A stretch of 64,000 nt of DNA from contig JAJPJJ010000014.1 in the NCBI GenBank assembly GCA_021324295.1, positions 52,828-116,827 of the forward strand, read 5' to 3'. The DNA is from Bacillota bacterium (lineage in GTDB: Bacteria; Sysuimicrobiota; Sysuimicrobiia; Sysuimicrobiales; Segetimicrobiaceae). Positions within the stretch are counted from its first letter, which is position 1; each line of letters begins with the position of its first letter. Positions 43,752 to 51,008 of this stretch are shown piece after piece. Both the position numbers and the translations under genes were made by a program. The notes below the pieces were generated by a model. That model saw nothing but the letters and a program-made list of their open reading frames with translations, was not told the DNA's origin and searched no databases.

Positions 43752-44123
43752 ATGCTCGACATTCGGCTCAAGCGCGCGTACGACCCGGCCCTGCCAGACG
43801 ACGGCCCGCGCGTGCTAGTCGACCGGGTCTGGCCGCGCGGGGTCACGAAGGAGCACCTCCACATCGAGGCGTGGCTGCGTGAGCTGGGCCCGAGCACCGC
43901 GCTGCGCAAGTGGTTCGGACACGATCCGAGGAAGTGGGAAGAGTTTCGCAGGCGATATCGCCACGAGCTGGCGCAAAAGGGGGCGCTCCTCGACGAGCTG
44001 GCCCGGTACGCCCGCGAGGGGAAGCTCACGCTCGTCTACAGCGCCCGCGACACCGAGCGCAACCAGGCCGTCGTCATCAAGGAGACGCTGGAACAGCGGA
44101 CCGCGGCGGCTCCCCCTCGATGA
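43752..44123 (+). CDS. DUF488 family protein
   Basis: 123 aa. IRLKRAYDPALPDDGPRVLV, DRVWPRGVTKEHLHIEAWL, RKWFGHDPRKWEEFRRRYR and LTLVYSARDTERNQAVVIKE are the conserved DUF488 (YeaO-like) segments. Biochemical role unknown; the family is often found with MarR-type or stress regulators. First gene after the 43685 operator. Confidence 0.85.
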   Translation: MLDIRLKRAYDPALPDDGPRVLVDRVWPRGVTKEHLHIEAWLRELGPSTALRKWFGHDPRKWEEFRRRYRHELAQKGALLDELARYAREGKLTLVYSARDTERNQAVVIKETLEQRTAAAPPR

Positions 44124-44275
44124 GGTCGTGGTCCGGGGTCGGGGGTGGCGATCCCGGGCGCGCCCGACCGGCTGCCGCCGGTACCCGGTGTCGCGAGGTG
44201 GAGCCCGGTTGCGGGCGTCCGGCCAATCGGCCGGTGCGACCTCCGCGCACGGCGAGGAAGGAGGCATCAAGCACG

Positions 44276-44749
44276 ATGCAGCCGCGCATCGACTACCGGA
44301 ATGTGGCCCCGCAGGGGATCGAGGCGATGCGTGGCCTGGAGGCCTATGTGCGCCGCAGCGGGCTTGAGCCTGGGCTCCTGGACCTGGTAAGGACGCGCGC
44401 CTCGCAGATCAACGGGTGTGCCTACTGCATCGACATGCACACCAAGGACGCGCGCGCCAGCGGCGAGAGCGAGCAGCGCCTGTACGCGCTCGACGCGTGG
44501 CGGGAGACGCCGTTCTTCACCGACCGGGAGCGCGCCGCCCTCGCGTGGACGGAGGCGGTGACCCTGGTCCGCGAGGGGCACGTCCCGGACGACGTCTACG
44601 CGGAGGCCCGCCGGCACTTCTCGGAGAGGGAACTGGTCGATCTGACGCTCGCCATTGTGGCGATCAACGGGTGGAACCGCCTGGCCATCAGCATGCGGGC
44701 GGTGCCGGGGGCGTACCGTCCTGCGGACGCCTCGCACGCGCCACGCTGA
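44276..44749 (+). CDS. AhpD/carboxymuconolactone-decarboxylase-like protein
   Basis: 157 aa. CMD domain with the redox motif C-x2-C in SQINGCAYCIDMHTKDAR, followed by the conserved His; TEAVTLVREGHVPDDVYAEA and LTLAIVAINGWNRLAIS complete the family pattern. AhpD-like proteins act as small peroxidases or thiol carriers. Ribosome site AGGAGG. In the same unit as DUF488 and a cupin. Confidence 0.88.
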   Translation: MQPRIDYRNVAPQGIEAMRGLEAYVRRSGLEPGLLDLVRTRASQINGCAYCIDMHTKDARASGESEQRLYALDAWRETPFFTDRERAALAWTEAVTLVREGHVPDDVYAEARRHFSERELVDLTLAIVAINGWNRLAISMRAVPGAYRPADASHAPR

Positions 44750-44792
44750 CGCCGGCGTTTGAGTTTCGAACGGAAGGCGAGGGACCAGGGCG

Positions 44793-45176
44793 ATGGCTGA
44801 GGAAGAGCACGTGTCCACCTACGCGCGGTCGCACCGGCTTCGGGCCGACCTCATCCGCGTGGCGCTAGGCTCGGAGGCGGAGACGCTCCTTGCCGAGGCA
44901 GGGTCGTCGGTGACCGGGCGAGCGGCGAAGACGTTCGCAAAGGAGGGCCGGCTGCGTGTCACGCTGGCCGCGTTGCGGAGCGGCGTCGCGCTCGACCGGC
45001 ACCAGGTGGCGGGGCCAGTGAGCATCCAGGTCGTGCGCGGGGGGCTCCGGCTGGTCCTGGACGACGGCGAGGCCGATATCGCGGCCGGCGAGGTGGCGGT
45101 CCTGGACGCCCGCGTGGCGCACGGCGCGCGCGCGCTCGGCGACTGCGTGCTGCTGATCACCGTGGCGCTCTCGTGA
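44793..45176 (+). CDS. Cupin-like protein
   Basis: 127 aa. C-terminal cupin barrel: ALRSGVALDRHQVAGPVSIQ, VVRGGLRLVLDDGEADIAAG, VAVLDARVAHGARALGDCVL. An N-terminal helical part (FAKEGRLRVTLAALRSG) is typical of small stress cupins. Likely binds a metal weakly or not at all. Third gene of the DUF488 unit. Confidence 0.72.
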   Translation: MAEEEHVSTYARSHRLRADLIRVALGSEAETLLAEAGSSVTGRAAKTFAKEGRLRVTLAALRSGVALDRHQVAGPVSIQVVRGGLRLVLDDGEADIAAGEVAVLDARVAHGARALGDCVLLITVALS

Positions 45177-45572
45177 CGCCGGCGCGGTCGCCGATCCGGC
45201 CGGACGAGATCACCGCATCCCGCCGGGCTGGCGCGCACCGGGCGGCGATACGGGGACACCTCATTTGGGGGCGGGGCGCTCGAGTCGCTGGTGCCGCGCG
45301 ACGGTCCCGCGCGGCCGGCCGCAGACAGCGCGGCAGGGGCCGGAGGAAGCGGGCGCCTGCTCTGGCGCTTGGCCTGGATCTCTCGGATCGCGGTCGGCGC
45401 TGTGCTCGTGATGATCGCCTCATGGCCGCGGCGGGGCCTCTCCTGGAGGGTTGAGGGGCGTTTGCGGCGGCGCAACGACGGCGCGCGGCGCGGGGTATGT
45501 ACTGTGAGTGAGCGGGGCCGCGGCGGGTTTCGGCCGGCGCGGTCGTCGCATCGGAAGGGAGGGGCGAGTACC
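45177..45572. other. Intergenic region with operator, otherwise no gene
   Basis: About 390 bases. One frame reads a hydrophobic stretch (LLWRLAWISRIAVGAVLVM, 45358-45414) that might be a relic of a small membrane protein, but no start or ribosome site supports it. The operator at 45462 lies in the second half. Confidence 0.4.
45462..45503 (+). promoter_or_regulatory. Crp/Fnr-type operator and promoter of the DUF1858-hemerythrin operon
   Basis: TTGCG-GCGG-CGCAA (45462-45475) and TACTGT (45498-45503), again 29.5 bases from centre to -10. The DUF1858-like ATG is 69 bases downstream. Confidence 0.75.
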
Positions 45573-45827
45573 ATGATCACGCGGATCACCCGCGCCACCA
45601 CGGTCAAGGAGGCGGTGGAGAGCTCGGCGGCTGCTCGGGGGCTGTTCATCAGACACGGCATCGACCCGCTCGAGCGCTGCGTGGGGATGTATGATCTCAA
45701 CACGCTCGGCGACGCGGAGGACTGGTGTCACATCGCGGACGTCGCTGGGCTGATCGCGGAGCTCAACGACGCGATCTCGGCGGAGCGGGCCCAAGGCGCG
45801 ACCGCTCCTCGCCCCGCGGCGCCGTGA
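45573..45827 (+). CDS. DUF1858-like small protein
   Basis: 84 aa from ATG 45573 (GGGAGGGG upstream). ITRATTVKEAVESSAAARGL, FIRHGIDPLERCVGMYDLNT and GDAEDWCHIADVAGLIAELN follow the DUF1858 pattern: a short helix bundle with conserved Cys. The family accompanies hemerythrin and NO-stress genes and resembles the N-terminal domain of the di-iron repair protein RIC. The stop overlaps the start of the first hemerythrin. A fused, altered copy is at 48443-48886. Confidence 0.75.
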   Translation: MITRITRATTVKEAVESSAAARGLFIRHGIDPLERCVGMYDLNTLGDAEDWCHIADVAGLIAELNDAISAERAQGATAPRPAAP

Positions 45828-46306
45828 ACGTCGTGGACGTGCTCCTCGGCGAGCACGGAGCTATGTATTCGCAATTCGACTGCGTCGAGCGGGTGGTGCC
45901 CGGACTCGACGGCCTCCAGGAGATCAGGGCGCTCGGGGCCCTCCTGGCGGCCGTCGTGCAGAGCCACTCGACCGTCGAGGACGAGCTGCTGTTCGCCGCG
46001 CTGGAGAGGCCGCTGGGCCGCGCGTCGCCGGCGCTTGTCGGCATGCGGATGATGCACGAGGACATCGACCGCGGGTTTGCGGAGCTGGAGCGGGCCGAGG
46101 ATCCCGGAGCGGCACGCGACGCTCTGCTGGGGGTCGTCGGGCTGGCGCGCCAGCACTTTCTCGGAGAAGAGGAGTCGCTGTTTGTGACCGCCCGCCGCGT
46201 TCTCGACGACGAGACGCTCGGCCGCCTCGGGGCGGCGTGGGCCGAGCGGCGGGGTGTGCTGCAGAACCCGATCGAAGACTGGACCTCGGCGCCACACGGG
46301 GCCTGA
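45824..46306 (+). CDS. Hemerythrin-domain protein, copy 1
   Basis: 160 aa from a GTG overlapping the DUF1858 stop. VDVLLGEHGAMYSQFDCVER, VVQSHSTVEDELLFAALE, MMHEDIDRGFAELE and ARQHFLGEEESLFVTARR supply the His and Glu iron ligands of an HHE four-helix bundle. Likely an O2/NO-binding or di-iron repair partner. It ends AAWAERRGVL, like copy 2. Confidence 0.88.
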   Translation: MNVVDVLLGEHGAMYSQFDCVERVVPGLDGLQEIRALGALLAAVVQSHSTVEDELLFAALERPLGRASPALVGMRMMHEDIDRGFAELERAEDPGAARDALLGVVGLARQHFLGEEESLFVTARRVLDDETLGRLGAAWAERRGVLQNPIEDWTSAPHGA

Positions 46307-46352
46307 CCGGTGTCTGGCGGTGCCAGGCCCCTCGCAGGGGGCGCGGCCGGAC

Positions 46353-46799
46353 ATGGACATTATCGACGCGCTGCTGGGCGAGCACGGCGCGCTGTATGCC
46401 GCGCTCGACGGCGTCGAGCGGATCTCTGGCGCAGCCACCTCCTTGGCTGAGGTACGGGCTCAGGCGTCGCTCCTCGGGGCCGCGGTGCAGGGACACTCCC
46501 AGCTGGAGGACGAGCTCCTGTTTACGGTTCTGGAGTCTCGGGTCGCCTCGGCGGAAGGCGTGATCAAGAGCATGCGCCGCATGCACGCGGACATCGACGA
46601 CGCCCTGGCCCGCCTGCGCGTCCTTCAGGACGTCGGGCCCGCCCGCGACCTCCTCCTCAGCGTCGTGGCCATGGCGCGCGAGCACTTCAGCGCGGAAGAA
46701 GAGTTCTGCTTCCCGCTGGCCGATCAGGCGCTCGCGCCGGACGTGCTCGACCGGCTGGGGGCGGCGTGGGCCGAGCGGCGGGGCGTCACGATCGCGTGA
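46353..46799 (+). CDS. Hemerythrin-domain protein, copy 2
   Basis: 148 aa. IDALLGEHGALYAALDGVER, AVQGHSQLEDELLFTVLESR, MRRMHADIDDALARLR, AREHFSAEEEFCFPLADQ, and the same AAWAERRGV ending as copy 1: a tandem duplicate. Iron ligands are conserved in both copies, so both are probably functional. Confidence 0.88.
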   Translation: MDIIDALLGEHGALYAALDGVERISGAATSLAEVRAQASLLGAAVQGHSQLEDELLFTVLESRVASAEGVIKSMRRMHADIDDALARLRVLQDVGPARDLLLSVVAMAREHFSAEEEFCFPLADQALAPDVLDRLGAAWAERRGVTIA

Positions 46800-46867
46800 G
46801 GTTCGGTTGTGCCCGCGCCGCGGCCGCGCGGCGGCGCCGAGCGACGGCGTGGCGATTGCGCCGGGGA

Positions 46868-46910
46868 CTTGCGCTGGCGCAAGGATGGCTCCGGGGGCGC
46901 GCGATAGGCT
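46868..46910 (+). promoter_or_regulatory. Crp/Fnr-type operator and promoter of the ferredoxin gene
   Basis: TTGCG-CTGG-CGCAA (46869-46882) with TAGGCT (46905-46910), 29.5 bases from centre to -10. The ferredoxin ATG is 78 bases downstream. The core sequence TTGCGCTGGCGCAAGGA is identical to that at 43685. Confidence 0.75.
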
Positions 46911-46988
46911 TGCGGTTGGAGTCAGCGTTCTGCATCGGCCGGGAAGACCGCGCGTTGCGGCTTCCGCGCGGGAGGAGGCGCGTGCTCT

Positions 46989-47282
46989 ATGACGTACGTC
47001 ATCGCGGAACCCTGCATCAACGTCAAGGATCGCTCGTGCGTCGACGTGTGCCCCGTGGACTGCATCCATCCCAAGGTCGACGAGGACCAGGGAGAGGTCC
47101 AGCTCTACATCCATCCGGACGAGTGCATCGATTGCGGGGCCTGCGAAGCGGTGTGTCCGGTCACGGCCATTTTCGCGGAAGCGGACGTCCCGGATCAGTG
47201 GAAGGGCTACATCGAGATGAACGGCGATTACTACAAGATGAGCAAGGAGGAGTTCGCGGCCAAGTACGGTCGAGCTCCCTGA
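46989..47282 (+). CDS. 7Fe-type ferredoxin (FdxA-like)
   Basis: 97 aa. N-terminal cluster region EPCINVKDRSCVDVCPVDCI and the second CIDCGACEAVCPVTAIFAEA; the spacing matches ferredoxins with one [3Fe-4S] and one [4Fe-4S] cluster. The C-terminal helix (KMSKEEFAAKYG) is typical of FdxA. Electron carrier, perhaps for the reductases in the island. Confidence 0.92.
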   Translation: MTYVIAEPCINVKDRSCVDVCPVDCIHPKVDEDQGEVQLYIHPDECIDCGACEAVCPVTAIFAEADVPDQWKGYIEMNGDYYKMSKEEFAAKYGRAP

Positions 47283-47390
47283 CGGCGGCCCGGGGGGCGG
47301 CGCGCGGAGCGGCCCGGCAGCCCTGGGCAACTCCTGCGCGTTGCGCTCGCCAGGGGGCCGAGCGTCGCAAGGGGTCACGGGAGGTCACGC

Positions 47391-47780
47391 ATGACGGAGA
47401 TCACGATTCCTGTGAACATCTATCGAGGGCTGCAGCGGCTCATGGTGGCGACGCGTCTCCCGGGGCTGGAGCCGCGGGATATCCGTCTCGATGTCGACGG
47501 CAGGCGGTTCTCCATCCAGGGCATGCTGAGGGGCCTCGGACAGGAACGGAGGTCGGGCTATCTCCAGCGGGAGTGGATGGTCGGTCCGTATCGCCGGGAG
47601 ATCGAGCTCCCGGAGCCCGTCGACGCGACAAGGGCCAACGCGAGCTATGACAACGGCGTGCTCGTCGTGATCCTTCCGCGGGCCGCACAGCCGGTCTTCG
47701 GCTCGATCACGATGGCCAAGGTCGGGACTGCCAAAGGCCAGCGCCGGCGCCACGTCGGCCAAGACCTGCGGCCGGTCTGA
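47391..47780 (+). CDS. Hsp20/alpha-crystallin small heat-shock protein
   Basis: 129 aa. VNIYRGLQRLMVATRLPGLE, DIRLDVDGRRFSIQG, QREWMVGPYRREIELPEPVD and ASYDNGVLVVILPRA are the alpha-crystallin strands. ATP-independent holdase. A hairpin follows its stop, and the 3-prime end overlaps the convergent CBM48 frame. Confidence 0.88.
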   Translation: MTEITIPVNIYRGLQRLMVATRLPGLEPRDIRLDVDGRRFSIQGMLRGLGQERRSGYLQREWMVGPYRREIELPEPVDATRANASYDNGVLVVILPRAAQPVFGSITMAKVGTAKGQRRRHVGQDLRPV

Positions 47781-48198
47781 GCGGCGGCGGCGCGTACAGG
47801 CGCCACGGCCGCCGCCGGCGGGTCGGGGCCGCCCGGAATGTCGGCGCGCACGGTCCCGGGGAGACGCGGCCCGCTCGGCATCGCCGGGAGGTGGCCGCGG
47901 TCAGCAAGCGCGCGTCGGCGCGCTCGCCCACGTACCGGACCGAGTACTCCGATCCCCAGCCGTTGGGGATTCGTCCCTGGTCGGCGGGATCGAGCCACGG
48001 CGTGCCGTCCACCGAGTAGCAGTAGACGATCCGGCCCGGCGGGAGGTAGACCGTGATCGTCCAGTCGCCATGGAGGTCCCGCCTCAGCCGGTGGGTTCCC
48101 GGATCCCACCCGTTGAACGTCCCGGTAATCGCCACACACTGCGCCGCCGGGACCAGGCGGCTGGGGAAGCGAAACGTGACGGGTACGAGCCCGCTCAT
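47707..48198 (-). CDS. CBM48/glycogen-binding (AMPK-beta-like) domain protein
   Basis: 163 aa from ATG 48198. PVTFRFPSRLVPAAQCVAIT, TFNGWDPGTHRLRRDLHGDW and YLPPGRIVYCYSVDG, WLDPADQG form a CBM48 beta sandwich (about residues 5-95). Beyond residue 100 the sequence is Arg/Pro/Ala-rich and overlaps the end of hsp20 and its hairpin on the other strand, so the true C-terminus may be shorter (frameshift). Domain may bind glycogen-like glucan. Driven by the 48303 operator. Confidence 0.75.
   Translation of the reverse strand: MSGLVPVTFRFPSRLVPAAQCVAITGTFNGWDPGTHRLRRDLHGDWTITVYLPPGRIVYCYSVDGTPWLDPADQGRIPNGWGSEYSVRYVGERADARLLTAATSRRCRAGRVSPGPCAPTFRAAPTRRRRPWRLYAPPPLRPAAGLGRRGAGAGLWQSRPWPS
47783..47816 (+). 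terminator. Hairpin after hsp20
   Basis: GGCGGCGGC (47783-47791) pairs with GCCGCCGCC (47808-47816) around a 16-base loop, starting two bases past the hsp20 stop. Confidence 0.5.
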
Positions 48199-48274
48199 GT
48201 CCGTCCTGCCTTTCTGCCGTGGCGGCTCGAGCGCATCGCGCCGCGCGCTCGGGCCCGGTCACCGACCGGCCCCC

Positions 48275-48316
48275 AGCGTATCATCGGCGACACGCCGCGT
48301 CCTTGCGCGTGCGCAA
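48275..48316 (-). promoter_or_regulatory. Crp/Fnr-type operator and minus-strand promoter of the CBM48 gene
   Basis: TTGCG-CGTG-CGCAA (48303-48316); on the minus strand TACGCT occupies 48280-48275, beginning 29.5 bases from the palindrome centre. First of two back-to-back operators in this divergent region. Confidence 0.75.
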
Positions 48317-48336
48317 TCACCGGCGTGGCGACCTCC

Positions 48337-48378
48337 TTGTGCCCGCGCAAGGACGCGAGGCGCCGGCGCGTCTATCCT
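48337..48378 (+). promoter_or_regulatory. Crp/Fnr-type operator and plus-strand promoter of the membrane protein-NDH-2 unit
   Basis: TTGTG-CCCG-CGCAA (48337-48350, one half-site with T for C) and TATCCT (48373-48378), again 29.5 bases from centre to -10. The downstream ATG is at 48443. Confidence 0.72.
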
Positions 48379-48442
48379 TGAGGCACACGACCGGGCGACC
48401 GCGCCGGTCGCCCGGCGACACGGAAGCGAGGTGCCGGGACGG

Positions 48443-48886
48443 ATGTGGCTGGCGGATCTCGGTACGGCGTTCGCCGGCGTCCTGTTTCTCGTCGCGCCGT
48501 CTGCAGCGCAGTCCAGTCGTTCCCCCGCGGAGGCGTGGTCGTGCGTCATCGGTGGGGTCCTGCTCCTGCTGATGGACGTGGTGGGGCTCGATCGGGACGA
48601 ATACCAGCGCCCTTGGTACGCGCACTTCGGCGGAGGTTGTGGGCACGGCGTTCGTCCTGGCCCCCTTCGCCCCAAGGCCGCCCGCCCGTTGTCGATAGCG
48701 CACGGCGTCGGGTTGCTGGAGGGCTGTGGCGGAGCGGACGATCTCAACTCGCCCGGCCACGCGGAGGACTGGCGGTCGGTCATGGACGTGAATGGGCCGG
48801 TCCAGGAGCTCAACGGCGCACTCGCGTCCGACGCAGCCGTGCCGGCCAGCGGACGCGCGGAGGGCGCGGCGGAGCGGGCTCGATGA
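48443..48886 (+). CDS. Membrane protein with degenerate DUF1858-like C-terminus
   Basis: 147 aa. N-terminal half has two membrane helices (WLADLGTAFAGVLFLVAPSA, SCVIGGVLLLLMDVVGL). The C-terminal part (GVGLLEGCGGADDLNSPGHA, EDWRSVMDVNGPVQELNGAL) lines up with the DUF1858-like protein at 45573 (GIDPLERCVGMYDLNTLGDA, EDWCHIADVAGLIAELNDAI). One Cys is kept; the second, in EDWC, is Arg. The middle (GHGVRPGPLRPKAARP) looks out of frame, so this may be a fusion or a decaying gene. Its stop overlaps the NDH-2 start (ATGA). Confidence 0.6.
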   Translation: MWLADLGTAFAGVLFLVAPSAAQSSRSPAEAWSCVIGGVLLLLMDVVGLDRDEYQRPWYAHFGGGCGHGVRPGPLRPKAARPLSIAHGVGLLEGCGGADDLNSPGHAEDWRSVMDVNGPVQELNGALASDAAVPASGRAEGAAERAR

Positions 48887-50148
48887 GGGGGCGCCGCATC
48901 GTCATCGTCGGAGGCGGCTTCGCGGGTTTGCGCCTGGCCCGGCTGCTCGACCGGCGGGCGTGGCGGCGGCCGGTCGAGGTGACCCTCATCGATCGGACAC
49001 CGTACCACCTCCTTCGGCCCAAGTTGCCGCAGGCCGTCGGGGGGCGCATCGCGTGCGCGGTCCACGTGCCGCTCGCGGCGCTCGTATCCGGCACGCGGAT
49101 CCGCGTGCTCGACCACGAGGCGGCCGCGATCGATCCGGTCGCCCGGCGAGTCGCCTGGGACGGCGGTGCGATGGACGCCGACCTGCTCGTCCTTGCGCTC
49201 GGGTCCGGCCCGCGCGTGCCGTCTGAGCTCGCCGAGGAGCCCGGGGCGGTCCTGCCGATCTGGGATTTTGACCAGGCCTGTGGCATCCGCCGCCGCGTGC
49301 AGTTCCTCGCCGAGGCCGCGCGCGCTGGGAGGGCGGTCGATGGCGACGTGGTCGTCATCGGGGGCGGGTTCGTCGGCGTGGAGATCGCCGCGGAGGTGCA
49401 GGCCCGGCTGGGGCGCCTCTACGGACACCGCGCCAGACCCACGGTGACACTCGTCGAGCGGCGGCCTCGCCTGCTGCCGCGCCTCAGCGCTTGGGCCGGA
49501 GCGGTCGCGGGATCCCGCCTGGCGAGGCTCGGGGTCAGCGTCCTGACGGGGGTGTCCGCCGCGCACGTCGCGGGCGGGCGCGTGCACCTGGGTGACGGCC
49601 GCGTGCTCCGCGCCGGGACGGTGATCTGGGCCGGCGGGAGCGTCGAGGCACCGCCGGTGGTGGCGGGTTCGGGGTTGACCGATGGGACCGGACGGATCCC
49701 CGTGAGGGGCACCCTCGAGACAGACCGGTTTGCGGGCGTGTTTGCGCTCGGCGATTGCGCGTACGTCCCCGGCGCCGGGGATGAGGCATCCGAGCCGTCG
49801 GCCCACCGTGCCGAGGCCCAGGCGGTGACGGCTGCTCGGAACATCGCCGCGCAGCTGGACGGCGGGCAGGCGGTCGAGCACCGGCCCACGCGCAACGTCT
49901 ACGTGCTGGCGCTGGGGCCGGGGTACGGAGTGCTGGAGGCCGGGACGTTGCGGGCCGCGGGCCGGGCACCCTCGGTGCTGAAGGAACTCGTGATCGCGCA
50001 ACACCTCGCGCGGCTCGGCGGATGGCCGCTCCTGTGCGGCGCGGTGCCTCGCGTGATCCTGGATACGTTTCGCGCCGCCGCATGGGATACGTCGCCCCTC
50101 GCAGACGGAGCGGTCCGGGTCGGGACGGCGCGGGGGTGGACATCGTGA
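48883..50148 (+). CDS. Type II NADH dehydrogenase-like FAD oxidoreductase (NDH-2)
   Basis: 421 aa. FAD motif RIVIVGGGFAGLRLARLLD, VTLIDRTPYHLLRPKLPQAV, NAD motif VVVIGGGFVGVEIAAEVQA, and the FAD-binding VFALGDCAYVPG. C-terminal part amphipathic. NDH-2 passes electrons from NADH to quinone without pumping, here feeding qNOR or the oxidase. ATG overlaps the previous stop. Confidence 0.87.
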   Translation: MRGRRIVIVGGGFAGLRLARLLDRRAWRRPVEVTLIDRTPYHLLRPKLPQAVGGRIACAVHVPLAALVSGTRIRVLDHEAAAIDPVARRVAWDGGAMDADLLVLALGSGPRVPSELAEEPGAVLPIWDFDQACGIRRRVQFLAEAARAGRAVDGDVVVIGGGFVGVEIAAEVQARLGRLYGHRARPTVTLVERRPRLLPRLSAWAGAVAGSRLARLGVSVLTGVSAAHVAGGRVHLGDGRVLRAGTVIWAGGSVEAPPVVAGSGLTDGTGRIPVRGTLETDRFAGVFALGDCAYVPGAGDEASEPSAHRAEAQAVTAARNIAAQLDGGQAVEHRPTRNVYVLALGPGYGVLEAGTLRAAGRAPSVLKELVIAQHLARLGGWPLLCGAVPRVILDTFRAAAWDTSPLADGAVRVGTARGWTS

Positions 50149-50589
50149 CGCCCGCGCCGCCGAGGATCCACGGTCGGCGCGTGCCGGCGTCTGCCCGGAA
50201 GCTCCCCCGCGTAGGGCTCCTGGGTTGAGGGGGAGCCATCAAGTGTCATGGCTTTAGCGTGGAGCGGCGGGCACGAAATGCGTACCCATGTACTTCTCGA
50301 CATGGTAGCGCACCATGCCCTGCCGACTCCCAAACGGCCAGGAGTGGAGTCTGCGATCCCATGCTCGGCGTGCGCGCGCTTTTGGCCCGGATCCCCGCAA
50401 GGGTCTCCAGCGCCACGAAGGGCTCGGGACACCGGGCCGCCCACCGGATCAGACTTGCTGTGGCCTCGTGACGGTAGGCCCGGACAGCGCGCGCTTCCCG
50501 GTCTCTCACGACGATGACCTTGCCCCGCCGTCCGGCCCGCTGCAGCGGTCCGCGCCAGGCGGCACCGGCGCCGTGTCTCATTGAGCCGG
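50149..50589. other. Intergenic DNA, no supported gene
   Basis: Frames here have no ribosome site or recognised family. The minus strand reads VIVVRDREARAVRAYRHEA in a 220-codon frame, but composition argues for chance. It is probably remnant DNA leading into the mrp fragment. Confidence 0.35.
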
Positions 50590-50843
50590 CCGACCGGGAC
50601 CCGGAAGATTCCCAGGACTTTCCCCGCCAGATCGCGGGCCACCGCGACCACGAGATGGCCGGCGTGGGACCCCCGCTCGATCCCCGGGTGCGTGACGGCG
50701 GCGACTGGGGCGAGCCCGCCGTGCTGAGGGACCCCGAGATCCCGGCCTCGCGCGCCTTCTTCGAGGCGGCCGCGCGGCTCATGGCCGAGGACCTCGTCCC
50801 GGCGGCGGAGGAGGGTCGACGCCGGAACGTGCTCCCGAGATGA
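50590..50843 (+). pseudogene. C-terminal fragment of an Mrp/ApbC Fe-S carrier ATPase
   Basis: The plus strand reads GVGPPLDPRVRDGGDWGEPA, VLRDPEIPASRAFFEAAARL, matching the end of Mrp/NBP35 ATPases (PLDPRVREGGD, PxSPASRAF). The Walker A and most of the protein are absent and there is no start. A relic. Confidence 0.65.
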
Positions 50844-51008
50844 CGGCGGCGCATCGCGACAGGCGGAGGGCCTCGCCCCGGCCGCCGCACAGGTCGCGGC
50901 GGCACCATCTCGCCGCCGGCAGCTAATCGAGTCGGAACGGCGCGGTGGCAAGCGTTACCCCGGCGCCTCCCGGCGCCGCCGCGCCGGGGGTGGCGTACCG
51001 CTCAGCCC

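Noticed and set aside
47341..47360. TTGCG half-site before hsp20
   Set aside because: Second half reads CCAGG rather than CGCAA. The hsp20 gene is more likely read from the ferredoxin promoter or another promoter.
48259..50004. Long antisense frame opposite NDH-2
   Set aside because: Same shadow effect; no recognised domain.
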